A DNA stretch of 64,000 nucleotides from Pristionchus mayeri (lineage: Eukaryota > Nematoda > Chromadorea > Rhabditida > Neodiplogasteridae). Where the stretch lies: contig BTRK01000004.1 in the NCBI GenBank assembly GCA_036245805.1, positions 8,246,001-8,310,000 on the forward strand, read 5' to 3'. The translations under genes and the position numbers were made by a program. The first letter of the stretch is position 1. Every line of letters begins with the position of its first letter. This document shows, one piece after another, positions 7,846 through 21,287 of the stretch. The notes below the pieces were generated by a model. It saw only the letters and a program-made list of their open reading frames with translations, did not search any database and was not told where the DNA came from.

Positions 7846-8576
7846 ATGAGCGATGCATTCACCCTCTTTCGTATGTGCAATCGTTCTCTAGCCACGCCGG
7901 GAGAGAAACCTCGCGCTCTCCTCCCCTCTCCCCCGCTCGATCTACACCCTCTGGCACCCATGATCTACGCACTATTCTTCCCCAGTCGATATCTGCGTCT
8001 CCCCGCTCTCTGATCTACCTCTTGTCTCCCAAATCCCCCTAATCGATACCTCCCTTCCCTCAGACCTCCAATGATCTACCCCCCGACACCTCTCTCGCAC
8101 TCCCCACACCTCGAAATCAACTCTCCACCCTCTATCCCCCATCACGCCTCGAAATCCGCACTGAAATCGACCGAAATCAACACTTTTCAAAAAAGTGACA
8201 TCGCTCATTTTCTAAAATCTTTGTTTCATATGAAACGACATTCGAAAACCACATCAATCGACTCCATTTGAGGTCCTGATCACTCTCCGAGAAAGAACGG
8301 AGTCGATATCTCGATTTTTAAAATCACTTTTTTTTCACCCGCGCACCATTTTTGTCGAATTTACGCCGCTGTACAAAAATCGACTAGAGAGCCAATCGCC
8401 CTCTCCAACGCGCCGTCTCTGACGAGAGAGAGACGAGAGGAGAGGGAGGGCACTGAGGACGTCCGAGACGAGAACGCACCGCCCCCTCCAACCAACACTC
8501 CCTATCATTAGGGATCATGTCACATGTGAGGAATAGGCATTTCGCCTCTCTTTCGATTCATTTTCCCCTAAGGGAA

Positions 8577-8760
8577 GGGCCGATCCCGGAGGCAGTGCAA
8601 TACCGGGCCGACCCGTGGTAGGAGAGGAGCAAGCCCCTGCAACCCTACCCGGTTTCAAAAATCAGTTAATCTCGATGTTACCAATAGGTAACGTACCGGA
8701 GATTAAGCCGATAAGAACAGATACTACACTTTGATCTTAGCCAAAAGGCCGAGAAGCGAT
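8577..8760 (-). ncRNA. U2 snRNA, unit 6
   Basis: Complete copy, between SL 7 (left end 9197) and U1 at 7684-7845. Confidence 0.97.
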
Positions 8761-9196
8761 ACTGTTGAATCGACAACAAACAAATTTTAAAACTACGGAA
8801 AGACTAGAATCTGCGGGTAAGGGACCACCCTCACTCTCTCGACCACACCCACTCCCTCACCCAGCCTCCCCCCGCCTCTCGTCCTCCCTCCGTCTCTCCC
8901 TCTGGCTCCCTTTTCACGCCATTTCTGAAGAGGAAAAAAGAATCTACATTATCGAAAAAATTACTGAATTCTGTACTTTATTTCAGATTTCATCAAAATG
9001 GTCAGAAGTCGTCATTTTCGAGATTTTCACTTTTCTTCGATTCTTCACTGTTTCTGCAGGCGAATGAAGGCGTATTCTTTATCGCTATTTCCACATGAAA
9101 TATGCACAAAAAACACGTCAGATGACATCGTTGTTGAGGCCAGAAGACAGCATCATTCAGACAACAACTTTTCATTTTGATCGATTCATGCGCATT

Positions 9197-9299
9197 GGCC
9201 TCTCCTGAGAGAGACCGTTCCAAAATTGAGTGGTTCCGGCCACGTCTTTTTACCAACGAGCCAGTTTGTATACAAACCTCAAACTTGGGAAGTTAATCC
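9197..9299 (-). ncRNA. Spliced-leader RNA, copy 7
   Basis: Unit 7, paired with U5 at 9447-9567. Confidence 0.92.
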
Positions 9300-9446
9300 A
9301 TCGATGACAGCAACAGTTGAATACTCATAGGAAGGAAGTGTTCTACACCAACCACATTCACGAGCGATGCCAGGGGGTATTTCCGTGGAAGGGAAAGATA
9401 CAGGGAGGTTTAGGGAAGGATTTTCTTTTTGATTCTAGCCATTTTA

Positions 9447-9567
9447 TTATCCCGCTCTTTCGAGGGGATTCCAAAAAATGAGTGATACTCATAGTTTGAT
9501 CCTTTGCACGGAAATCTTTAGTAAAAGGCGAAAGATTTTCTCGAGCAAATGCAAAGGATCCAGAGTT
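9447..9567 (-). ncRNA. U5 snRNA, unit 7
   Basis: Intact copy between U1 (9699-9860) and SL (9197-9299). Confidence 0.96.
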
Positions 9568-9698
9568 GAAGAATGGACCACTCCTTCGCCTCCTTTACCA
9601 CAAACGCTCTCTATTCTCACCGGGTGAGAGACCCTCTGTATTCGTGTCTGCACTCTCTACGTATCACATACTATTTTTTTCTTTGCAGATTCGAAAAA

Positions 9699-9860
9699 GC
9701 AGGGTCGCGCGAACGCAACCCCTCACTCAAAAATGTAGCTGTTTGCCAACCCCAACTCGGAGCTGCAATACAGGTCAGCGTGTCCGAAAGTGCAATGGAC
9801 ACGCCTCGCCGTAGGGTTCCCGTCTTCGTGATCACGAGAGACCCCCAGCCAGGTAAGTTT
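9699..9860 (-). ncRNA. U1 snRNA, unit 7
   Basis: Intact copy, downstream of U2 at 10592-10775. Confidence 0.97.
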
Positions 9861-10591
9861 ATGAGCGATGCATTCACCCTCTTTCGTATGTGCAATCGTT
9901 CTCTAGCCACGCCGGGAGAGAAACCTCGCGCTCTCCTCCCCTCTCCCCCGCTCGATCTACACCCTCTGGCACCCATGATCTACGCACTATTCTTCCCCAG
10001 TCGATATCTGCGTCTCCCCGCTCTCTGATCTACCTCTTGTCTCCCAAATCCCCCTAATCGATACCTCCCTTCCCTCAGACCTCCAATGATCTACCCCCCG
10101 ACACCTCTCTCGCACTCCCCACACCTCGAAATCAACTCTCCACCCTCTATCCCCCATCACGCCTCGAAATCCGCACTGAAATCGACCGAAATCAACACTT
10201 TTCAAAAAAGTGACATCGCTCATTTTCTAAAATCTTTGTTTCATATGAAACGACATTCGAAAACCACATCAATCGACTCCATTTGAGGTCCTGATCACTC
10301 TCCGAGAAAGAACGGAGTCGATATCTCGATTTTTAAAATCACTTTTTTTTCACCCGCGCACCATTTTTGTCGAATTTACGCCGCTGTACAAAAATCGACT
10401 AGAGAGCCAATCGCCCTCTCCAACGCGCCGTCTCTGACGAGAGAGAGACGAGAGGAGAGGGAGGGCACTGAGGACGTCCGAGACGAGAACGCACCGCCCC
10501 CTCCAACCAACACTCCCTATCATTAGGGATCATGTCACATGTGAGGAATAGGCATTTCGCCTCTCTTTCGATTCATTTTCCCCTAAGGGAA

Positions 10592-10775
10592 GGGCCGATC
10601 CCGGAGGCAGTGCAATACCGGGCCGACCCGTGGTAGGAGAGGAGCAAGCCCCTGCAACCCTACCCGGTTTCAAAAATCAGTTAATCTCGATGTTACCAAT
10701 AGGTAACGTACCGGAGATTAAGCCGATAAGAACAGATACTACACTTTGATCTTAGCCAAAAGGCCGAGAAGCGAT
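10592..10775 (-). ncRNA. U2 snRNA, unit 7
   Basis: Complete copy, upstream of U1 at 9699-9860. Confidence 0.97.
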
Positions 10776-11211
10776 ACTGTTGAATCGACAACAAACAAAT
10801 TTTAAAACTACGGAAAGACTAGAATCTGCGGGTAAGGGACCACCCTCACTCTCTCGACCACACCCACTCCCTCACCCAGCCTCCCCCCGCCTCTCGTCCT
10901 CCCTCCGTCTCTCCCTCTGGCTCCCTTTTCACGCCATTTCTGAAGAGGAAAAAAGAATCTACATTATCGAAAAAATTACTGAATTCTGTACTTTATTTCA
11001 GATTTCATCAAAATGGTCAGAAGTCGTCATTTTCGAGATTTTCACTTTTCTTCGATTCTTCACTGTTTCTGCAGGCGAATGAAGGCGTATTCTTTATCGC
11101 TATTTCCACATGAAATATGCACAAAAAACACGTCAGATGACATCGTTGTTGAGGCCAGAAGACAGCATCATTCAGACAACAACTTTTCATTTTGATCGAT
11201 TCATGCGCATT

Positions 11212-11314
11212 GGCCTCTCCTGAGAGAGACCGTTCCAAAATTGAGTGGTTCCGGCCACGTCTTTTTACCAACGAGCCAGTTTGTATACAAACCTCAAACT
11301 TGGGAAGTTAATCC
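11212..11314 (-). ncRNA. Spliced-leader RNA, copy 8
   Basis: Unit 8, paired with U5 at 11462-11582. Confidence 0.92.
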
Positions 11315-11461
11315 ATCGATGACAGCAACAGTTGAATACTCATAGGAAGGAAGTGTTCTACACCAACCACATTCACGAGCGATGCCAGGGGGTATTTCCG
11401 TGGAAGGGAAAGATACAGGGAGGTTTAGGGAAGGATTTTCTTTTTGATTCTAGCCATTTTA

Positions 11462-11582
11462 TTATCCCGCTCTTTCGAGGGGATTCCAAAAAATGAGTGA
11501 TACTCATAGTTTGATCCTTTGCACGGAAATCTTTAGTAAAAGGCGAAAGATTTTCTCGAGCAAATGCAAAGGATCCAGAGTT
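11462..11582 (-). ncRNA. U5 snRNA, unit 8
   Basis: Intact copy between U1 (11714-11875) and SL (11212-11314). Confidence 0.96.
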
Positions 11583-11713
11583 GAAGAATGGACCACTCCT
11601 TCGCCTCCTTTACCACAAACGCTCTCTATTCTCACCGGGTGAGAGACCCTCTGTATTCGTGTCTGCACTCTCTACGTATCACATACTATTTTTTTCTTTG
11701 CAGATTCGAAAAA

Positions 11714-11875
11714 GCAGGGTCGCGCGAACGCAACCCCTCACTCAAAAATGTAGCTGTTTGCCAACCCCAACTCGGAGCTGCAATACAGGTCAGCGTGTCC
11801 GAAAGTGCAATGGACACGCCTCGCCGTAGGGTTCCCGTCTTCGTGATCACGAGAGACCCCCAGCCAGGTAAGTTT
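11714..11875 (-). ncRNA. U1 snRNA, unit 8
   Basis: Intact copy, downstream of U2 at 12607-12790. Confidence 0.97.
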
Positions 11876-12606
11876 ATGAGCGATGCATTCACCCTCTTTC
11901 GTATGTGCAATCGTTCTCTAGCCACGCCGGGAGAGAAACCTCGCGCTCTCCTCCCCTCTCCCCCGCTCGATCTACACCCTCTGGCACCCATGATCTACGC
12001 ACTATTCTTCCCCAGTCGATATCTGCGTCTCCCCGCTCTCTGATCTACCTCTTGTCTCCCAAATCCCCCTAATCGATACCTCCCTTCCCTCAGACCTCCA
12101 ATGATCTACCCCCCGACACCTCTCTCGCACTCCCCACACCTCGAAATCAACTCTCCACCCTCTATCCCCCATCACGCCTCGAAATCCGCACTGAAATCGA
12201 CCGAAATCAACACTTTTCAAAAAAGTGACATCGCTCATTTTCTAAAATCTTTGTTTCATATGAAACGACATTCGAAAACCACATCAATCGACTCCATTTG
12301 AGGTCCTGATCACTCTCCGAGAAAGAACGGAGTCGATATCTCGATTTTTAAAATCACTTTTTTTTCACCCGCGCACCATTTTTGTCGAATTTACGCCGCT
12401 GTACAAAAATCGACTAGAGAGCCAATCGCCCTCTCCAACGCGCCGTCTCTGACGAGAGAGAGACGAGAGGAGAGGGAGGGCACTGAGGACGTCCGAGACG
12501 AGAACGCACCGCCCCCTCCAACCAACACTCCCTATCATTAGGGATCATGTCACATGTGAGGAATAGGCATTTCGCCTCTCTTTCGATTCATTTTCCCCTA
12601 AGGGAA

Positions 12607-12790
12607 GGGCCGATCCCGGAGGCAGTGCAATACCGGGCCGACCCGTGGTAGGAGAGGAGCAAGCCCCTGCAACCCTACCCGGTTTCAAAAATCAGTTAAT
12701 CTCGATGTTACCAATAGGTAACGTACCGGAGATTAAGCCGATAAGAACAGATACTACACTTTGATCTTAGCCAAAAGGCCGAGAAGCGAT
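12607..12790 (-). ncRNA. U2 snRNA, unit 8
   Basis: Complete copy, upstream of U1 at 11714-11875. Confidence 0.97.
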
Positions 12791-13226
12791 ACTGTTGAAT
12801 CGACAACAAACAAATTTTAAAACTACGGAAAGACTAGAATCTGCGGGTAAGGGACCACCCTCACTCTCTCGACCACACCCACTCCCTCACCCAGCCTCCC
12901 CCCGCCTCTCGTCCTCCCTCCGTCTCTCCCTCTGGCTCCCTTTTCACGCCATTTCTGAAGAGGAAAAAAGAATCTACATTATCGAAAAAATTACTGAATT
13001 CTGTACTTTATTTCAGATTTCATCAAAATGGTCAGAAGTCGTCATTTTCGAGATTTTCACTTTTCTTCGATTCTTCACTGTTTCTGCAGGCGAATGAAGG
13101 CGTATTCTTTATCGCTATTTCCACATGAAATATGCACAAAAAACACGTCAGATGACATCGTTGTTGAGGCCAGAAGACAGCATCATTCAGACAACAACTT
13201 TTCATTTTGATCGATTCATGCGCATT

Positions 13227-13329
13227 GGCCTCTCCTGAGAGAGACCGTTCCAAAATTGAGTGGTTCCGGCCACGTCTTTTTACCAACGAGCCAGTTTGTA
13301 TACAAACCTCAAACTTGGGAAGTTAATCC
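13227..13329 (-). ncRNA. Spliced-leader RNA, copy 9
   Basis: Unit 9, paired with U5 at 13477-13597. Confidence 0.92.
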
Positions 13330-13476
13330 ATCGATGACAGCAACAGTTGAATACTCATAGGAAGGAAGTGTTCTACACCAACCACATTCACGAGCGATGC
13401 CAGGGGGTATTTCCGTGGAAGGGAAAGATACAGGGAGGTTTAGGGAAGGATTTTCTTTTTGATTCTAGCCATTTTA

Positions 13477-13597
13477 TTATCCCGCTCTTTCGAGGGGATT
13501 CCAAAAAATGAGTGATACTCATAGTTTGATCCTTTGCACGGAAATCTTTAGTAAAAGGCGAAAGATTTTCTCGAGCAAATGCAAAGGATCCAGAGTT
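13477..13597 (-). ncRNA. U5 snRNA, unit 9
   Basis: Intact copy between U1 (13729-13890) and SL (13227-13329). Confidence 0.96.
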
Positions 13598-13728
13598 GAA
13601 GAATGGACCACTCCTTCGCCTCCTTTACCACAAACGCTCTCTATTCTCACCGGGTGAGAGACCCTCTGTATTCGTGTCTGCACTCTCTACGTATCACATA
13701 CTATTTTTTTCTTTGCAGATTCGAAAAA

Positions 13729-13890
13729 GCAGGGTCGCGCGAACGCAACCCCTCACTCAAAAATGTAGCTGTTTGCCAACCCCAACTCGGAGCTGCAATA
13801 CAGGTCAGCGTGTCCGAAAGTGCAATGGACACGCCTCGCCGTAGGGTTCCCGTCTTCGTGATCACGAGAGACCCCCAGCCAGGTAAGTTT
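13729..13890 (-). ncRNA. U1 snRNA, unit 9
   Basis: Intact copy, downstream of U2 at 14622-14805. Confidence 0.97.
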
Positions 13891-14621
13891 ATGAGCGATG
13901 CATTCACCCTCTTTCGTATGTGCAATCGTTCTCTAGCCACGCCGGGAGAGAAACCTCGCGCTCTCCTCCCCTCTCCCCCGCTCGATCTACACCCTCTGGC
14001 ACCCATGATCTACGCACTATTCTTCCCCAGTCGATATCTGCGTCTCCCCGCTCTCTGATCTACCTCTTGTCTCCCAAATCCCCCTAATCGATACCTCCCT
14101 TCCCTCAGACCTCCAATGATCTACCCCCCGACACCTCTCTCGCACTCCCCACACCTCGAAATCAACTCTCCACCCTCTATCCCCCATCACGCCTCGAAAT
14201 CCGCACTGAAATCGACCGAAATCAACACTTTTCAAAAAAGTGACATCGCTCATTTTCTAAAATCTTTGTTTCATATGAAACGACATTCGAAAACCACATC
14301 AATCGACTCCATTTGAGGTCCTGATCACTCTCCGAGAAAGAACGGAGTCGATATCTCGATTTTTAAAATCACTTTTTTTTCACCCGCGCACCATTTTTGT
14401 CGAATTTACGCCGCTGTACAAAAATCGACTAGAGAGCCAATCGCCCTCTCCAACGCGCCGTCTCTGACGAGAGAGAGACGAGAGGAGAGGGAGGGCACTG
14501 AGGACGTCCGAGACGAGAACGCACCGCCCCCTCCAACCAACACTCCCTATCATTAGGGATCATGTCACATGTGAGGAATAGGCATTTCACCTCTCTTTCG
14601 ATTCATTTTCCCCTAAGGGAA

Positions 14622-14805
14622 GGGCCGATCCCGGAGGCAGTGCAATACCGGGCCGACCCGTGGTAGGAGAGGAGCAAGCCCCTGCAACCCTACCCGGTTT
14701 CAAAAATCAGTTAATCTCGATGTTACCAATAGGTAACGTACCGGAGATTAAGCCGATAAGAACAGATACTACACTTTGATCTTAGCCAAAAGGCCGAGAA
14801 GCGAT
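14622..14805 (-). ncRNA. U2 snRNA, unit 9
   Basis: Complete copy, inside the tract (about 14589-15105) that carries the unit 1/2 haplotype. Confidence 0.97.
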
Positions 14806-15242
14806 ACTGTTGAATCGACAACAAACAAATTTTAAAACTACGGAAAGACTAGAATCTGCGGGTAAGGGACCACCCTCACTCTCTCGACCACACCCACTCC
14901 CTCACCCAGCCTCCCCCCGCCTCTCGTCCTCCCTCCGTCTCTCCCTCTGGCTCCCTTTTCACGCCATTTCTGAAGAGGAAAAAAGAATCTACATTATCGA
15001 AAAAAATTACTGAATTCTGTACTTTATTTCAGATTTCATCAAAATGGTCAGAAGTCGTCATTTTCGAGATTTTCACTTTTCTTCGATTCTTCACTGTTTC
15101 TGCAGGGGAATGAAGGCGTATTCTTTATCGCTATTTCCACATGAAATATGCACAAAAAACACGTCAGATGACATCGTTGTTGAGGCCAGAAGACAGCATC
15201 ATTCAGACAACAACTTTTCATTTTGATCGATTCATGCGCATT

Positions 15243-15345
15243 GGCCTCTCCTGAGAGAGACCGTTCCAAAATTGAGTGGTTCCGGCCACGTCTTTTTACC
15301 AACGAGCCAGTTTGTATACAAACCTCAAACTTGGGAAGTTAATCC
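15243..15345 (-). ncRNA. Spliced-leader RNA, copy 10
   Basis: Unit 10. The left flank (14589-15105) carries the same variants as units 1 and 2. Paired with U5 at 15493-15613. Confidence 0.92.
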
Positions 15346-15492
15346 ATCGATGACAGCAACAGTTGAATACTCATAGGAAGGAAGTGTTCTACACCAACCA
15401 CATTCACGAGCGATGCCAGGGGGTATTTCCGTGGAAGGGAAAGATACAGGGAGGTTTAGGGAAGGATTTTCTTTTTGATTCTAGCCATTTTA

Positions 15493-15613
15493 TTATCCCG
15501 CTCTTTCGAGGGGATTCCAAAAAATGAGTGATACTCATAGTTTGATCCTTTGCACGGAAATCTTTAGTAAAAGGCGAAAGATTTTCTCGAGCAAATGCAA
15601 AGGATCCAGAGTT
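15493..15613 (-). ncRNA. U5 snRNA, unit 10
   Basis: Intact copy between U1 (15745-15906) and SL (15243-15345). Confidence 0.96.
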
Positions 15614-15744
15614 GAAGAATGGACCACTCCTTCGCCTCCTTTACCACAAACGCTCTCTATTCTCACCGGGTGAGAGACCCTCTGTATTCGTGTCTGCACT
15701 CTCTACGTATCACATACTATTTTTTTCTTTGCAGATTCGAAAAA

Positions 15745-15906
15745 GCAGGGTCGCGCGAACGCAACCCCTCACTCAAAAATGTAGCTGTTTGCCAACCCCA
15801 ACTCGGAGCTGCAATACAGGTCAGCGTGTCCGAAAGTGCAATGGACACGCCTCGCCGTAGGGTTCCCGTCTTCGTGATCACGAGAGACCCCCAGCCAGGT
15901 AAGTTT
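15745..15906 (-). ncRNA. U1 snRNA, unit 10
   Basis: Intact copy, downstream of U2 at 16638-16821. Confidence 0.97.
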
Positions 15907-16637
15907 ATGAGCGATGCATTCACCCTCTTTCGTATGTGCAATCGTTCTCTAGCCACGCCGGGAGAGAAACCTCGCGCTCTCCTCCCCTCTCCCCCGCTCG
16001 ATCTACACCCTCTGGCACCCATGATCTACGCACTATTCTTCCCCAGTCGATATCTGCGTCTCCCCGCTCTCTGATCTACCTCTTGTCTCCCAAATCCCCC
16101 TAATCGATACCTCCCTTCCCTCAGACCTCCAATGATCTACCCCCCGACACCTCTCTCGCACTCCCCACACCTCGAAATCAACTCTCCACCCTCTATCCCC
16201 CATCACGCCTCGAAATCCGCACTGAAATCGACCGAAATCAACACTTTTCAAAAAAGTGACATCGCTCATTTTCTAAAATCTTTGTTTCATATGAAACGAC
16301 ATTCGAAAACCACATCAATCGACTCCATTTGAGGTCCTGATCACTCTCCGAGAAAGAACGGAGTCGATATCTCGATTTTTAAAATCACTTTTTTTTCACC
16401 CGCGCACCATTTTTGTCGAATTTACGCCGCTGTACAAAAATCGACTAGAGAGCCAATCGCCCTCTCCAACGCGCCGTCTCTGACGAGAGAGAGACGAGAG
16501 GAGAGGGAGGGCACTGAGGACGTCCGAGACGAGAACGCACCGCCCCCTCCAACCAACACTCCCTATCATTAGGGATCATGTCACATGTGAGGAATAGGCA
16601 TTTCGCCTCTCTTTCGATTCATTTTCCCCTAAGGGAA

Positions 16638-16821
16638 GGGCCGATCCCGGAGGCAGTGCAATACCGGGCCGACCCGTGGTAGGAGAGGAGCAAGCCCCTG
16701 CAACCCTACCCGGTTTCAAAAATCAGTTAATCTCGATGTTACCAATAGGTAACGTACCGGAGATTAAGCCGATAAGAACAGATACTACACTTTGATCTTA
16801 GCCAAAAGGCCGAGAAGCGAT
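16638..16821 (-). ncRNA. U2 snRNA, unit 10
   Basis: Complete copy, upstream of U1 at 15745-15906. Confidence 0.97.
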
Positions 16822-17257
16822 ACTGTTGAATCGACAACAAACAAATTTTAAAACTACGGAAAGACTAGAATCTGCGGGTAAGGGACCACCCTCACTCTCT
16901 CGACCACACCCACTCCCTCACCCAGCCTCCCCCCGCCTCTCGTCCTCCCTCCGTCTCTCCCTCTGGCTCCCTTTTCACGCCATTTCTGAAGAGGAAAAAA
17001 GAATCTACATTATCGAAAAAATTACTGAATTCTGTACTTTATTTCAGATTTCATCAAAATGGTCAGAAGTCGTCATTTTCGAGATTTTCACTTTTCTTCG
17101 ATTCTTCACTGTTTCTGCAGGCGAATGAAGGCGTATTCTTTATCGCTATTTCCACATGAAATATGCACAAAAAACACGTCAGATGACATCGTTGTTGAGG
17201 CCAGAAGACAGCATCATTCAGACAACAACTTTTCATTTTGATCGATTCATGCGCATT

Positions 17258-17360
17258 GGCCTCTCCTGAGAGAGACCGTTCCAAAATTGAGTGGTTCCGG
17301 CCACGTCTTTTTACCAACGAGCCAGTTTGTATACAAACCTCAAACTTGGGAAGTTAATCC
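17258..17360 (-). ncRNA. Spliced-leader RNA, copy 11
   Basis: Unit 11, paired with U5 at 17508-17628. Confidence 0.92.
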
Positions 17361-17507
17361 ATCGATGACAGCAACAGTTGAATACTCATAGGAAGGAAGT
17401 GTTCTACACCAACCACATTCACGAGCGATGCCAGGGGGTATTTCCGTGGAAGGGAAAGATACAGGGAGGTTTAGGGAAGGATTTTCTTTTTGATTCTAGC
17501 CATTTTA

Positions 17508-17628
17508 TTATCCCGCTCTTTCGAGGGGATTCCAAAAAATGAGTGATACTCATAGTTTGATCCTTTGCACGGAAATCTTTAGTAAAAGGCGAAAGATTTT
17601 CTCGAGCAAATGCAAAGGATCCAGAGTT
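17508..17628 (-). ncRNA. U5 snRNA, unit 11
   Basis: Intact copy between U1 (17760-17921) and SL (17258-17360). Confidence 0.96.
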
Positions 17629-17759
17629 GAAGAATGGACCACTCCTTCGCCTCCTTTACCACAAACGCTCTCTATTCTCACCGGGTGAGAGACCCTCTGT
17701 ATTCGTGTCTGCACTCTCTACGTATCACATACTATTTTTTTCTTTGCAGATTCGAAAAA

Positions 17760-17921
17760 GCAGGGTCGCGCGAACGCAACCCCTCACTCAAAAATGTAGC
17801 TGTTTGCCAACCCCAACTCGGAGCTGCAATACAGGTCAGCGTGTCCGAAAGTGCAATGGACACGCCTCGCCGTAGGGTTCCCGTCTTCGTGATCACGAGA
17901 GACCCCCAGCCAGGTAAGTTT
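17760..17921 (-). ncRNA. U1 snRNA, unit 11
   Basis: Intact copy, downstream of U2 at 18653-18836. Confidence 0.97.
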
Positions 17922-18652
17922 ATGAGCGATGCATTCACCCTCTTTCGTATGTGCAATCGTTCTCTAGCCACGCCGGGAGAGAAACCTCGCGCTCTCCTCC
18001 CCTCTCCCCCGCTCGATCTACACCCTCTGGCACCCATGATCTACGCACTATTCTTCCCCAGTCGATATCTGCGTCTCCCCGCTCTCTGATCTACCTCTTG
18101 TCTCCCAAATCCCCCTAATCGATACCTCCCTTCCCTCAGACCTCCAATGATCTACCCCCCGACACCTCTCTCGCACTCCCCACACCTCGAAATCAACTCT
18201 CCACCCTCTATCCCCCATCACGCCTCGAAATCCGCACTGAAATCGACCGAAATCAACACTTTTCAAAAAAGTGACATCGCTCATTTTCTAAAATCTTTGT
18301 TTCATATGAAACGACATTCGAAAACCACATCAATCGACTCCATTTGAGGTCCTGATCACTCTCCGAGAAAGAACGGAGTCGATATCTCGATTTTTAAAAT
18401 CACTTTTTTTTCACCCGCGCACCATTTTTGTCGAATTTACGCCGCTGTACAAAAATCGACTAGAGAGCCAATCGCCCTCTCCAACGCGCCGTCTCTGACG
18501 AGAGAGAGACGAGAGGAGAGGGAGGGCACTGAGGACGTCCGAGACGAGAACGCACCGCCCCCTCCAACCAACACTCCCTATCATTAGGGATCATGTCACA
18601 TGTGAGGAATAGGCATTTCGCCTCTCTTTCGATTCATTTTCCCCTAAGGGAA

Positions 18653-18836
18653 GGGCCGATCCCGGAGGCAGTGCAATACCGGGCCGACCCGTGGTAGGAG
18701 AGGAGCAAGCCCCTGCAACCCTACCCGGTTTCAAAAATCAGTTAATCTCGATGTTACCAATAGGTAACGTACCGGAGATTAAGCCGATAAGAACAGATAC
18801 TACACTTTGATCTTAGCCAAAAGGCCGAGAAGCGAT
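18653..18836 (-). ncRNA. U2 snRNA, unit 11
   Basis: Complete copy, upstream of U1 at 17760-17921. Confidence 0.97.
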
Positions 18837-19272
18837 ACTGTTGAATCGACAACAAACAAATTTTAAAACTACGGAAAGACTAGAATCTGCGGGTAAGGGA
18901 CCACCCTCACTCTCTCGACCACACCCACTCCCTCACCCAGCCTCCCCCCGCCTCTCGTCCTCCCTCCGTCTCTCCCTCTGGCTCCCTTTTCACGCCATTT
19001 CTGAAGAGGAAAAAAGAATCTACATTATCGAAAAAATTACTGAATTCTGTACTTTATTTCAGATTTCATCAAAATGGTCAGAAGTCGTCATTTTCGAGAT
19101 TTTCACTTTTCTTCGATTCTTCACTGTTTCTGCAGGCGAATGAAGGCGTATTCTTTATCGCTATTTCCACATGAAATATGCACAAAAAACACGTCAGATG
19201 ACATCGTTGTTGAGGCCAGAAGACAGCATCATTCAGACAACAACTTTTCATTTTGATCGATTCATGCGCATT

Positions 19273-19375
19273 GGCCTCTCCTGAGAGAGACCGTTCCAAA
19301 ATTGAGTGGTTCCGGCCACGTCTTTTTACCAACGAGCCAGTTTGTATACAAACCTCAAACTTGGGAAGTTAATCC
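19273..19375 (-). ncRNA. Spliced-leader RNA, copy 12
   Basis: Unit 12, paired with U5 at 19523-19643. Confidence 0.92.
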
Positions 19376-19522
19376 ATCGATGACAGCAACAGTTGAATAC
19401 TCATAGGAAGGAAGTGTTCTACACCAACCACATTCACGAGCGATGCCAGGGGGTATTTCCGTGGAAGGGAAAGATACAGGGAGGTTTAGGGAAGGATTTT
19501 CTTTTTGATTCTAGCCATTTTA

Positions 19523-19643
19523 TTATCCCGCTCTTTCGAGGGGATTCCAAAAAATGAGTGATACTCATAGTTTGATCCTTTGCACGGAAATCTTTAGTAA
19601 AAGGCGAAAGATTTTCTCGAGCAAATGCAAAGGATCCAGAGTT
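19523..19643 (-). ncRNA. U5 snRNA, unit 12
   Basis: Intact copy between U1 (19775-19936) and SL (19273-19375). Confidence 0.96.
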
Positions 19644-19774
19644 GAAGAATGGACCACTCCTTCGCCTCCTTTACCACAAACGCTCTCTATTCTCACCGGG
19701 TGAGAGACCCTCTGTATTCGTGTCTGCACTCTCTACGTATCACATACTATTTTTTTCTTTGCAGATTCGAAAAA

Positions 19775-19936
19775 GCAGGGTCGCGCGAACGCAACCCCTC
19801 ACTCAAAAATGTAGCTGTTTGCCAACCCCAACTCGGAGCTGCAATACAGGTCAGCGTGTCCGAAAGTGCAATGGACACGCCTCGCCGTAGGGTTCCCGTC
19901 TTCGTGATCACGAGAGACCCCCAGCCAGGTAAGTTT
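19775..19936 (-). ncRNA. U1 snRNA, unit 12
   Basis: Intact copy, downstream of U2 at 20668-20851. Confidence 0.97.
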
Positions 19937-20667
19937 ATGAGCGATGCATTCACCCTCTTTCGTATGTGCAATCGTTCTCTAGCCACGCCGGGAGAGAAAC
20001 CTCGCGCTCTCCTCCCCTCTCCCCCGCTCGATCTACACCCTCTGGCACCCATGATCTACGCACTATTCTTCCCCAGTCGATATCTGCGTCTCCCCGCTCT
20101 CTGATCTACCTCTTGTCTCCCAAATCCCCCTAATCGATACCTCCCTTCCCTCAGACCTCCAATGATCTACCCCCCGACACCTCTCTCGCACTCCCCACAC
20201 CTCGAAATCAACTCTCCACCCTCTATCCCCCATCACGCCTCGAAATCCGCACTGAAATCGACCGAAATCAACACTTTTCAAAAAAGTGACATCGCTCATT
20301 TTCTAAAATCTTTGTTTCATATGAAACGACATTCGAAAACCACATCAATCGACTCCATTTGAGGTCCTGATCACTCTCCGAGAAAGAACGGAGTCGATAT
20401 CTCGATTTTTAAAATCACTTTTTTTTCACCCGCGCACCATTTTTGTCGAATTTACGCCGCTGTACAAAAATCGACTAGAGAGCCAATCGCCCTCTCCAAC
20501 GCGCCGTCTCTGACGAGAGAGAGACGAGAGGAGAGGGAGGGCACTGAGGACGTCCGAGACGAGAACGCACCGCCCCCTCCAACCAACACTCCCTATCATT
20601 AGGGATCATGTCACATGTGAGGAATAGGCATTTCGCCTCTCTTTCGATTCATTTTCCCCTAAGGGAA

Positions 20668-20851
20668 GGGCCGATCCCGGAGGCAGTGCAATACCGGGCC
20701 GACCCGTGGTAGGAGAGGAGCAAGCCCCTGCAACCCTACCCGGTTTCAAAAATCAGTTAATCTCGATGTTACCAATAGGTAACGTACCGGAGATTAAGCC
20801 GATAAGAACAGATACTACACTTTGATCTTAGCCAAAAGGCCGAGAAGCGAT
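20668..20851 (-). ncRNA. U2 snRNA, unit 12
   Basis: Complete copy, upstream of U1 at 19775-19936. Confidence 0.97.
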
Positions 20852-21287
20852 ACTGTTGAATCGACAACAAACAAATTTTAAAACTACGGAAAGACTAGAA
20901 TCTGCGGGTAAGGGACCACCCTCACTCTCTCGACCACACCCACTCCCTCACCCAGCCTCCCCCCGCCTCTCGTCCTCCCTCCGTCTCTCCCTCTGGCTCC
21001 CTTTTCACGCCATTTCTGAAGAGGAAAAAAGAATCTACATTATCGAAAAAATTACTGAATTCTGTACTTTATTTCAGATTTCATCAAAATGGTCAGAAGT
21101 CGTCATTTTCGAGATTTTCACTTTTCTTCGATTCTTCACTGTTTCTGCAGGCGAATGAAGGCGTATTCTTTATCGCTATTTCCACATGAAATATGCACAA
21201 AAAACACGTCAGATGACATCGTTGTTGAGGCCAGAAGACAGCATCATTCAGACAACAACTTTTCATTTTGATCGATTCATGCGCATT

